14,728 nucleotides of DNA. Origin: DATCDR01 sp036510575. Its GTDB lineage: Bacteria > Actinomycetota > Acidimicrobiia > Acidimicrobiales > Bog-793. The notes below the pieces were generated by a model, which was not told the origin of the DNA, made no database searches, and saw only the letters and a program-made list of their open reading frames with translations. The DNA lies in contig DATCDR010000012.1 in the NCBI GenBank assembly GCA_036510575.1, forward strand, positions 1-14,728. The letters run 5' to 3'. Made by a program: the position numbers and the translations under genes. Shown piece after piece: positions 1 to 8,783 of the stretch. How positions within the stretch are numbered: position 1 is the first letter of the stretch; every line of letters starts with the position of its first letter.

Positions 1-365
1 ATCTCGAATCCGCTCGCCTGCTCGATATGGGATGCGAGGACGGCATAGGCAGCGGACGAGTAGATACGGTGCGTGCCGGGCTTTGCAAGCGTGCGGGTTG
101 CGTCGTCTGGCCCGAGACCCGACGCGTGTGCGAGCAGATGCGCGACGGTCGAACCCTCGGGCCCGGCGGGGTCGTCAAGCGCGATCGTGCCCTCTTCTAT
201 CGCGACCAGAGCTGCGTAGGCGACGAGCATCTTGGTCACCGAAGCAAGCGGCAGTCGCTGATCGGTCTCCCCTGCTATCTCGATGACGCCAGTGGGATCG
301 AGCACCGCCGCGCCGACGGTCGTCGCGCCGAAGCCAGCAATAGATGTAAGAGCGGGGATAGCCAT
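1..365 (-). CDS. Serine hydrolase of the class C beta-lactamase / DD-peptidase fold, C-terminus cut by window edge
   Basis: The visible 121 residues start at ATG 363-365 and run off the left edge. The S-x-x-K catalytic pair is seen as SVTK (Ser42, Lys45), followed by the HLLAHASGL stretch (about 77-85) typical of the beta-lactamase-related serine hydrolase family. The second motif, usually Y-x-N, reads Y-S-S (102-104). No signal peptide or lipobox is present, so a cytoplasmic enzyme is more likely than a secreted penicillin-binding protein. This matches a family of small cytosolic actinobacterial hydrolases of unknown substrate. The ATG is the first start after the ftsX stop, in the same frame and 21 bp downstream, with no clear Shine-Dalgarno sequence, so translation may be coupled to ftsX. 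Substrate and true physiological role cannot be read from the sequence. Confidence 0.85.
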   Translation of the reverse strand, partial: MAIPALTSIAGFGATTVGAAVLDPTGVIEIAGETDQRLPLASVTKMLVAYAALVAIEEGTIALDDPAGPEGSTVAHLLAHASGLGPDDATRTLAKPGTHRIYSSAAYAVLASHIEQASGFE

Positions 366-386
366 CGTGATACCGAGGAGCCGCGA

Positions 387-1283
387 TCAGACCTCGAGGA
401 ACTGCCGCACCGCGAGCGACGACCCGACCATCCCGATGAACGCGCCGACGATCAGCACCAGCACCTCGGTGAGGACCAGCTGACCAGTCGGCAGCGACGA
501 GGAGGAGAGCACCTTGACGTCGTAGTGCGTGATGAGCGAGTTCACACCTATGTTCGAGAGCGCCACAATGCCGACGGCGACCACTCCACCGAGAAGACCT
601 TGCACCAGGCCCTCGAGCATGAACGGTACCCGGATGAACCAGTTGGTGGCGCCGACGAGTTTCATCACGCTTACCTCGCGACGTCTCGCGAAGATCGCCA
701 TCCGGATCGCATTCAATATCAACACGAGCGACGAGACGAGCAGCACGATCGCGATAACGAGCAGGATCAACTGGAGGACGTTCGTGACCTGTTGGAGAAT
801 CTTGACACTCTGACCAGGGAACGTCGCCTTGTAGATACCAGGCACGTTGCTGTCAAAGCTGTCCGCGACGGTTTTCGCCTCGTTCGGGTTGACGAGTTGG
901 CAGCTAAATACCGGTGGCGTCGTCGCTGGCGTGAGAACACCGAGGACCGACGGCTCGCCCGCGAAGAGTTGGCGCATCTGTTGGTACGACTGCTGGTGGT
1001 CGAGGTAGGTGCAGCGCCTGATGAAGGAGCCCTTCAGCTGATCGATTCGCTGATTCACCGCTTGGAGCTGGGGCTTGGTGATGTCGGGTTGCAAGAAGAT
1101 CTGCAGGCTGACGTTGTTGCTCCACTGACCAATCTGCCGGCTCACAGCTTGGCGCAGCAACAGCGCGGTGCCAACAAGTGAAAGCGAGACCGCCACCGTC
1201 AAGATGGCCGCGATCGCCATCACCCGGTTGCGCCACAGATTCGACGCCGTCTCCTTGGCGACGTACTCAAAAGAGATTGCCAT
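387..1283 (-). CDS. ftsX: Cell division ABC transporter permease FtsX
   Basis: Membrane subunit of FtsEX, which in the family transmits FtsE ATP hydrolysis across the membrane to activate peptidoglycan hydrolases at the septum. The 298 residues show the FtsX plan: a cytoplasmic N-terminus, one membrane helix (about 21-45), a large extracellular domain (about 46-165), then three helices (about 168-192, 220-245 and 268-292). The conserved cytoplasmic stretch EVSVMKLVGATNWFIRVPF (203-221) precedes helix 3. The extracellular domain has just two cysteines, Cys91 and Cys128, which could form a disulfide. The ATG lies 3 bp after the ftsE stop; the junction reads TAG TAG ATG on the coding strand, so ftsE ends in tandem stops directly before ftsX. 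Close coupling with ftsE is certain; the hydrolase partner is not encoded here. Confidence 0.96.
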   Translation of the reverse strand: MAISFEYVAKETASNLWRNRVMAIAAILTVAVSLSLVGTALLLRQAVSRQIGQWSNNVSLQIFLQPDITKPQLQAVNQRIDQLKGSFIRRCTYLDHQQSYQQMRQLFAGEPSVLGVLTPATTPPVFSCQLVNPNEAKTVADSFDSNVPGIYKATFPGQSVKILQQVTNVLQLILLVIAIVLLVSSLVLILNAIRMAIFARRREVSVMKLVGATNWFIRVPFMLEGLVQGLLGGVVAVGIVALSNIGVNSLITHYDVKVLSSSSLPTGQLVLTEVLVLIVGAFIGMVGSSLAVRQFLEV

Positions 1284-1286
1284 CTA

Positions 1287-2093
1287 CTAGCGCTGACCCC
1301 GCCGTCCGCGCACCTGCGCCGCCTGCTCGAACTCGACGTCATCGTCGGCCGATTCCCCAATCGGACGAAGCGCTACCGCCGGGATTCCCCTGGTCGTCGA
1401 GGCCCCTTGGTCGTTGACGCCGTAGACCCCACGAGCCTGGTCACGTACGAGATGCCCGTGCTCGAGCTCGATGACCCTCCGACGCATCGTGTCGACGATG
1501 CCGACATCGTGGGTGGCCATCACGATCGTCGTGCCGGTGCGGTTGATCCGATCGAGCAGGTTCATGATCCCCTGGCTTGTCGCCGGGTCGAGGTTGCCGG
1601 TCGGCTCGTCAGCAAGGAGCACCAGTGGGCGATTTACAAAGGCCCTCGCGATCGCGACTCGCTGCTGTTCACCGCCGGAGAGCTCACCTGGAAGTCGTCC
1701 TGCCTTTTGGCCGAGGCCGACCAGATCGAGAACCTGGGAGACCTGGGAGCGGACGACATTTCGCGAACGCCCGATCACCTCGAGCACGAAGGCGACGTTC
1801 TCGGCAACGGTCTTGTTCGGAAGCAGCCGGAAGTCCTGGAACACGCAGCCGAGATTCCGCCGAAGGTAGGGAACCCGACCTTGGGTGAGCGCGCCGATAT
1901 CGCGTCCTGCAACCCAGATCTGGCCGGTGTCGGGCAGCTCTTCTCGAAGCAACAGGCGCAAGAAGGTGGTCTTGCCCGACCCAGAGGGCCCCACCAAGAA
2001 CACGAAGTCCCCCTTGGCGATCTCGATCGAAATGTCAGAGAGGGCAGCTACCGTGCCCTTGTAAGTTTTGGTGACGTTGTCGAAACGGATCAT
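1287..2093 (-). CDS. ftsE: Cell division ATP-binding protein FtsE
   Basis: Cytoplasmic ATPase of the FtsEX complex. The 268 residues contain every ABC ATPase element: Walker A GPSGSGKTT (35-43), Q-loop Gln86, signature LSGGEQQR (138-145), Walker B VLLADEP (158-164) and H-loop His195. The core ends near residue 220. A further tail of about 45 residues, poor in hydrophobics and ending in GRRGQR, is typical of actinobacterial FtsE and absent from the short proteobacterial form. The start ATG (2091-2093) is preceded on the coding strand by GGGGAAGAGG, a plausible though close ribosome-binding site. The 196-bp gap to prfB suggests ftsEX can be transcribed from its own promoter. Confidence 0.97.
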   Translation of the reverse strand: MIRFDNVTKTYKGTVAALSDISIEIAKGDFVFLVGPSGSGKTTFLRLLLREELPDTGQIWVAGRDIGALTQGRVPYLRRNLGCVFQDFRLLPNKTVAENVAFVLEVIGRSRNVVRSQVSQVLDLVGLGQKAGRLPGELSGGEQQRVAIARAFVNRPLVLLADEPTGNLDPATSQGIMNLLDRINRTGTTIVMATHDVGIVDTMRRRVIELEHGHLVRDQARGVYGVNDQGASTTRGIPAVALRPIGESADDDVEFEQAAQVRGRRGQR

Positions 2094-2211
2094 GGTCCTC
2101 TTCCCCGGGCTACGGGGCCTCGTATTCGGGCTTCTCGTCGATCACGTCAGCACATCTCGTCTGACGCGTAACCGAGCGCCTTCGTTCTGGTCCTTCCGGT
2201 TCGGACACCAA

Positions 2212-2217
2212 ACGCTA
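2212..2217 (-). promoter_or_regulatory. Possible -10 box for ftsEX
   Basis: In the 196-bp gap between prfB and ftsE the coding strand reads GGTAGCGTTTGG, fitting the actinobacterial TAnnnT -10 pattern (TAGCGT). It would give a leader of about 110 nt before ftsE. No matching -35 element is visible, so this is weak. The rest of the gap holds no open reading frame or clear terminator. Confidence 0.22.
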
Positions 2218-2289
2218 CCAGCACGCCCCCTAGGCACGGGGTATCAGCAGGCGGGATCACCGGCCTTGCCAGCACTTTCCGCGGTTGGC

Positions 2290-3441
2290 TCAGCTCCGTC
2301 GCCAGCGCAGGTAGGCCGCGAGAAACTTGTCGATGTCGCCGTCGAGCACCGCATCGACGTTACCGGTCTCCTCGTCGGTACGAAGGTCCTTTACGAGCTG
2401 GTACGGAGCCGTCACGTACGACCGGATCTGGTTCCCCCACGCCACGTCGCTCTGCGGTCCGGTGAGCGCGGACATCTCACTTAGTCGCTCCTCGTGCATC
2501 CGCTCGACGAGCTTGGCGCCGAGAATCTGCATTGCTTTGGCCTTGTTCTGGTGCTGGCTCCGCTCATTTTGAACCGCCACCACGATCCCAGTCGGCAGAT
2601 GCGTGAGGCGCACCGCCGAGTCGGTGACGTTGACGTGTTGACCGCCCGCGCCCGAGGACCGATAGGTGTCGACGCGAAGATCCTTCTCGTCGATCTCGAT
2701 CTCTTGCCCGGAGTCATCGATGAACGGCGTGACCTCAAAGGAGGCGAAGCTCGTCTGGCGGCGGTGTTGGGAGTCAAACGGCGACATCCGGACCAACCGG
2801 TGCACGCCACGCTCAGCACAGAGCAGTCCGTAGGCGTAGCGCCCCCGAACCGTGAAGGTCGCCGACAAAATCCCCGCCTCGCCGCCTGCGGTGACCTCAT
2901 CTAGCTCGACGCTAAATCCACGGCGTTCCGCCCAGCGCAGGTACATCCGGAGCATCATCTCCGCCCAGTCCTGGGCGTCGGTCCCACCGGCTCCGGCGTG
3001 GATCTCGCCAATCGCGTCGCTCTCGTCGTGTGGTCCGGAGAAGAGGCTCCGCAACTCGAGTGTCTCCAAGGCGCTCCGGAGAACCGCGAGATTCTCCTCA
3101 AGCTCTCGCTCTACCTCGGCCAGATCGTTCCCAGTCGCATCCGCGCCCAACTCGAGAAGGGTCTCGGCGTCAGCTAGATGCCGCTCGAGGCCCTCCATCT
3201 CCTCGATGTCGGCGCGCGCCCGGTTGTAGGCAGTCGTGACCTCGCGGGCGTGGTCGGCGACGCTCCAAAGATCCGGGGCGGCGACTAGCTCCTCGAGCCT
3301 GCCGAGCTCGTCTCGAAGCTGATCGATGTGGAGGTAGGACGACGCCGCGACGAGCCGTTCGCGTAAGCTCGCGGCCTCTGCGGCTGCGTCTGGGCGGTCA
3401 CCGGCAGGCTGGCCGGCCGCCCCCGACGTCGGGGGTGCCAT
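2290..3441 (-). CDS. prfB: Peptide chain release factor 2
   Basis: Releases finished peptides at UGA and UAA stop codons. The 383 residues contain the RF2 stop-recognition tripeptide SPF (220-222, within RMSPFDSQHRR) and the catalytic GGQ loop (266-268, SSGAGGQHVN). SPF separates RF2 from RF1, which has PxT there. The N-terminal coiled-coil region aligns with E. coli RF2 from about residue 24. Around the E. coli frameshift site this gene reads straight through as SSYLHIDQL, so no programmed +1 shift is needed. The start ATG lies 9 bp after the secA stop, with no clear Shine-Dalgarno sequence, so coupling to secA is likely. The first roughly 20 residues are Ala/Pro/Gly-rich and probably disordered; a somewhat later start cannot be excluded. 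The gene itself ends in TGA. Confidence 0.97.
   Translation of the reverse strand: MAPPTSGAAGQPAGDRPDAAAEAASLRERLVAASSYLHIDQLRDELGRLEELVAAPDLWSVADHAREVTTAYNRARADIEEMEGLERHLADAETLLELGADATGNDLAEVERELEENLAVLRSALETLELRSLFSGPHDESDAIGEIHAGAGGTDAQDWAEMMLRMYLRWAERRGFSVELDEVTAGGEAGILSATFTVRGRYAYGLLCAERGVHRLVRMSPFDSQHRRQTSFASFEVTPFIDDSGQEIEIDEKDLRVDTYRSSGAGGQHVNVTDSAVRLTHLPTGIVVAVQNERSQHQNKAKAMQILGAKLVERMHEERLSEMSALTGPQSDVAWGNQIRSYVTAPYQLVKDLRTDEETGNVDAVLDGDIDKFLAAYLRWRRS
3420..3435. repeat. 16-bp perfect palindrome next to the prfB start codon
   Basis: CCCCCGACGTCGGGGG is perfectly self-complementary and covers codons 3-8 of prfB, beginning 3 nt after the ATG. In mRNA it can form a 6-bp all-GC stem with an ACGU tetraloop. 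Such a structure within the ribosome footprint would be expected to hinder initiation unless ribosomes arriving from secA open it. The palindrome is directly visible; the role is inference. Confidence 0.6.
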
Positions 3442-3450
3442 TCGCGGGAC

Positions 3451-6246
<2,796 letters not shown>

Positions 6247-6290
6247 CGCAAAATCCCGGCTCGGTCGACGAGCTGGTCTGGAAACAACCG

Positions 6291-6303
6291 CCGGCCACGC
6301 CGG
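6291..6303 (-). terminator. Short GC hairpin between miaB and secA, possible weak terminator
   Basis: On the coding strand CCGGC-GTG-GCCGG forms a 5-bp stem and is followed by CGGTTGTTTCC. It begins 11 bp after the miaB stop. The short stem and interrupted T stretch make it at best a weak or partial terminator, compatible with readthrough into secA. Confidence 0.25.
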
Positions 6304-6314
6304 GTCGCTGGTCC

Positions 6315-7778
6315 CTAGTCGACCGAGAGCGGGATGGAGCGACGAGAAGGACGAGGAGCAGCGGGACGCGCCACCAGCTCACCTCGAAGGTGGTACGACC
6401 CGGCGCCTACGATCGTCGCCTGCACGATGCTGCCGGGTTCGAGCGCAGTCGGGTCCGGCGAGAACAGCACGACCTTTCCCTGGCGGGTCCTTCCCTGGTG
6501 AAGCGATGGGTCGCGACGGGCAGGGCCTTCGACAACGATCTCCTCGCGTCGGCCGACGCGGCCGCGGTGGCTCTCGAGCGCGGAACGGTCGACGACCGCT
6601 TTCAGCCGCGCGTACCGCTCGGCGATGACCTCTTGTGGCACCTCGTCTTCGACCAGCTTGGCGGCGGCGGTTCCTGGCCGCGGCGAGTAGATGAAGGTGA
6701 ACGTCGAGTCGAAATGAGCCTCCGCCGCGACTTTGAGCGTCGCTTCGAACTCCGCGTCGGTCTCCCCAGGGAAGCCGACGATGAGATCGGTGGTCACCGC
6801 CAGGTCCGGAATGCTCTGACGGGCTATCTCGAGGCGCTCGAGATAGCGGTCGGCGGTATAGCCGCGTTGCATCCGACGAAGCACCGTGTTGCTCCCCGAC
6901 TGCAGCGGCAGGTGCAGTTGCTCACAAACGGCCTCGGTTTCGGCCATCGCGACGATTGTCTCGTCTCGAAGATCCTTCGGATGCGGACTTATGAAGCGAA
7001 TCCGACGGATGCCGTCGATCTCACCTACTGCTTCGAGCAGGTCGCCAAAGAGCGGCCGCACGCTCCGCTTAGAGGACGCGAACCGCGAACCGGCGAGCCT
7101 CGCCGCGTCAAGTCCAGGATTCGAGCGGAGCGCGAGTGCCAGATCGCGACCGTAGGAGTTGACGTTCTGGCCAAGCAGCGTGACTTCGAAGGTGCCAGCA
7201 CGCGCCAGTGCCCCGATCTCGGTGAGCAACTCCGCGAACGGCCGCGAGCGCTCGGGGCCGCGAACCTGCGGAACGATGCAGTAGGCACACGAGTTATCAC
7301 AGCCGACCTGGATCGTCACCCACGCCGAGTAGGGATGGTCCACGTGGACCGGTGTGGCGGGTGCGAACGCGTCCTCGGGCTCGACCGGCGCCTCGAGTAT
7401 CTCAACGATCGCCTCGTTTTGCGCGCGCGACTGTTCGAGTAATTCGACCGATCGCGAAACGTTGTGTGTACCGAATACGACGTTGACGTAGGGCGCGCGG
7501 TCAAGGATCGTCTCGCGGTCTTTTTGCGCGAGGCATCCCGCGACCGCTATCTGCATTCCCGGACGTCGGTCCTGGACCGACTTCAACTGCCCGAGGGTTC
7601 CATACAGTCGGTTGTCGGCGTTCTCCCTGATGCAGCAGGTGTTGATGACGACGACGTCAGCCTGCTCGGGGTCGTCGATGCGCTCCATGCCGCTCGCAAG
7701 CAGGTCCGAGGCGATTCGCTCCGAGTCATGCTCGTTCATCTGACATCCAAAGGTCCGCACAACGAACTTCCTAGGCAC
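6315..7778 (-). CDS. miaB: tRNA-2-methylthio-N6-dimethylallyladenosine synthase (MiaB)
   Basis: Radical-SAM enzyme that adds a methylthio group to i6A37 of tRNAs reading UNN codons. The 487 residues have the three parts of the family. The N-terminal UPF0004 domain carries cluster ligands Cys12 (FGCQMN), Cys48 (NTCC) and Cys82 (AGCLAQ). The radical-SAM motif is CDNSCAYC (160-167). A C-terminal TRAM domain spans about 405-469. FGCQMNEHDSE at the N-terminus is characteristic of MiaB. An extra segment of about 20 residues (roughly 212-240) sits after GQNVNSYGRDL. I place the start at GTG 7776-7778 because the MiaB homology begins immediately there; the frame stays open to 8390, but that part is antisense to nfo. 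A TAACCT box sits exactly 7 nt upstream, suggesting a leaderless mRNA. Confidence 0.94.
   Translation of the reverse strand: MPRKFVVRTFGCQMNEHDSERIASDLLASGMERIDDPEQADVVVINTCCIRENADNRLYGTLGQLKSVQDRRPGMQIAVAGCLAQKDRETILDRAPYVNVVFGTHNVSRSVELLEQSRAQNEAIVEILEAPVEPEDAFAPATPVHVDHPYSAWVTIQVGCDNSCAYCIVPQVRGPERSRPFAELLTEIGALARAGTFEVTLLGQNVNSYGRDLALALRSNPGLDAARLAGSRFASSKRSVRPLFGDLLEAVGEIDGIRRIRFISPHPKDLRDETIVAMAETEAVCEQLHLPLQSGSNTVLRRMQRGYTADRYLERLEIARQSIPDLAVTTDLIVGFPGETDAEFEATLKVAAEAHFDSTFTFIYSPRPGTAAAKLVEDEVPQEVIAERYARLKAVVDRSALESHRGRVGRREEIVVEGPARRDPSLHQGRTRQGKVVLFSPDPTALEPGSIVQATIVGAGSYHLRGELVARPAAPRPSRRSIPLSVD
6545..6560. repeat. 16-bp perfect palindrome inside miaB
   Basis: CGCGTCGGCCGACGCG is perfectly self-complementary and lies in the TRAM-domain part of miaB, where it encodes the RVGRR stretch near residues 407-411. 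With this base composition a palindrome of this length is expected less than once per window, so it could be coincidence driven by arginine and glycine codons. Confidence 0.5.
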
Positions 7779-7785
7779 GGCCGCG

Positions 7786-7791
7786 AGGTTA
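7786..7791 (-). promoter_or_regulatory. Leaderless-type -10 box for miaB
   Basis: On the miaB strand TAACCT is followed by 7 nt (CGCGGCC) and then the GTG start. A -10 hexamer at this distance puts the transcription start on or next to the first base of the start codon. No Shine-Dalgarno sequence and no -35 consensus are seen, which is common at leaderless actinobacterial promoters. Confidence 0.5.
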
Positions 7792-7825
7792 GGCGGTAGG
7801 TGGCGCGCGGCGGACCGCCCACCGA

Positions 7826-7831
7826 TACCCT
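7826..7831 (+). promoter_or_regulatory. Leaderless-type -10 box for nfo
   Basis: TACCCT is followed by 7 nt (CACCAGA) and then ATG 7839-7841, where endonuclease IV homology begins. There is no Shine-Dalgarno sequence. This mirrors the box of the divergent miaB gene, so the 60-bp gap would hold two back-to-back leaderless promoters. A GGCGG-A-CCGCC inverted repeat (7809-7819) lies between the two boxes and could be an operator or only GC-rich spacer. Confidence 0.5.
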
Positions 7832-7838
7832 CACCAGA

Positions 7839-8723
7839 ATGAAGATCGGTGCGCACGTGAGCACAGCCGGCGGCATCGCGACCGGAATCGGGCGCGGCGA
7901 AGAGATCGCGTGCGACGCGATCCAGATCTTCACGCAGAGCCCGCGGATGTGGCGGCCGACGAACTACACCGACGAGGCACTCGACGGTTACGCCGCCGTC
8001 GAGCAGGCGAGCCGGATCGACGGCACCTACTGCCACGCGACGTACCTCATCAACTTGGCAACCGACAGCGAGGAACTCGCCGCCAAGAGCTTCGAGTGTC
8101 TCGTGAACAACCTCATCGTCGGAACCCGAATCGACTCCAAGGGCGTCGTGCTCCACGTGGGAAGCCATCGCGGCGCCGGCTTCGAGACGGTGGTGGCCCA
8201 GATCGGCCAGGTGTTCACGACGGCCTTCGCCGAAGTCGAGGAGAGCCTGCAACGGCCGTCGTGCCGACTCTTGCTCGAAAACGCCGCCGGCACCGGAGGA
8301 ACGGTAGGGCGCAGCTTCGACGAGCTGGCGGCGCTCATCGACGCGACCGACGGCGACGAGCGCCTCGGCGTCTGCGTCGACACCCAGCACCTTTTCGCCT
8401 CGGGAATCTCATACGCGACCCGAGCTCAGGCTGACGAAGTGGTGAGCTCATTTGACTCCCTCATCGGCCTCGACCGGCTCGGCTGCCTGCACCTGAACGA
8501 CTCCAAGGTTCCCCTCGGCTCGAATCGCGACCGCCACGAGAACCTCGGCCACGGCGAGGTGGGAACGACCGCCCTCGGATGGCTGCTGTCGCATCCCGCC
8601 CTCGATGCCGTCCCTGCTCTCCTTGAGGTGCCAGGTGACGGCGACGGACCGCGAACAAGTGACGTCGTGGTTGCCCGGGAGATCCTCGCGAAGGGCAAAA
8701 GGAGACGGTCAAGGAAGCGTTAG
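7839..8723 (+). CDS. nfo: Endonuclease IV (AP endonuclease), C-terminus possibly frameshifted
   Basis: Cuts DNA 5' of abasic sites in base excision repair using a trinuclear zinc centre. The 294 residues retain all nine expected zinc ligands: His66, His106, Glu147, Asp181, His184, His218, Asp231, His233 and Glu263, in motifs such as LHVGSHRG, CVDTQHLFASG, HLNDSK and LLEVPG. An upstream in-frame GTG (7800) exists, but the family sequence begins at MKIGAHVSTAGG, and the -10 box spacing supports ATG 7839. The core ends near residue 285. The last residues, KRRRSRKR, are encoded partly by rare AGG and AGA codons. From the AAAA run at 8697-8700, the -1 frame continues with high-GC3, helix-like coding to TAA 8777-8779, suggesting that a base was lost here. 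A basic tail could still be genuine. Confidence 0.94.
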   Translation: MKIGAHVSTAGGIATGIGRGEEIACDAIQIFTQSPRMWRPTNYTDEALDGYAAVEQASRIDGTYCHATYLINLATDSEELAAKSFECLVNNLIVGTRIDSKGVVLHVGSHRGAGFETVVAQIGQVFTTAFAEVEESLQRPSCRLLLENAAGTGGTVGRSFDELAALIDATDGDERLGVCVDTQHLFASGISYATRAQADEVVSSFDSLIGLDRLGCLHLNDSKVPLGSNRDRHENLGHGEVGTTALGWLLSHPALDAVPALLEVPGDGDGPRTSDVVVAREILAKGKRRRSRKR

Positions 8724-8779
8724 CAGCCTCTGATCGCGACGGCGTGCGCAAGCTGCGCCAGACGGCGGAGTCGGCCTAA
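8699..8779 (+). other. Probable displaced C-terminus of nfo in the -1 frame
   Basis: Read from AAG at 8699, this frame gives KETVKEALAASDRDGVRKL and a few more residues before TAA. It is an amphipathic, Lys/Glu-rich stretch with about four fifths of third positions G or C, matching the local coding style. There is no start codon between the previous in-frame TGA and this stretch, so it is unlikely to be a separate gene. One more A in the run at 8697-8700 would join it to nfo, leaving 4 bp before the GMC start. Either a sequencing or assembly error, a real mutation or recoding would fit. Confidence 0.45.
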
Positions 8780-8783
8780 GGGG

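Noticed and set aside
27..1181. 384-residue plus-strand open frame
   Set aside because: It lies opposite the serine hydrolase and ftsX, is rich in Arg/Asp/Glu/His as expected from antisense reading, and has no recognisable domain.
1732..1750. Tandem near-repeat of CCTGGGAGA
   Set aside because: It lies within ftsE and simply encodes the SQVSQV stretch; two copies only.
2225..2241. CCCC/GGGG hairpin downstream of prfB as a terminator
   Set aside because: The stem is only 4 bp with a 7-8 nt loop and no T tract.
7779..8390. Open frame extending miaB by about 200 codons upstream (691 residues in total)
   Set aside because: The extension is antisense to nfo, whose zinc ligands are all intact; MiaB homology begins at 7778, and the extension looks like reverse-complement translation of a GC-rich gene.
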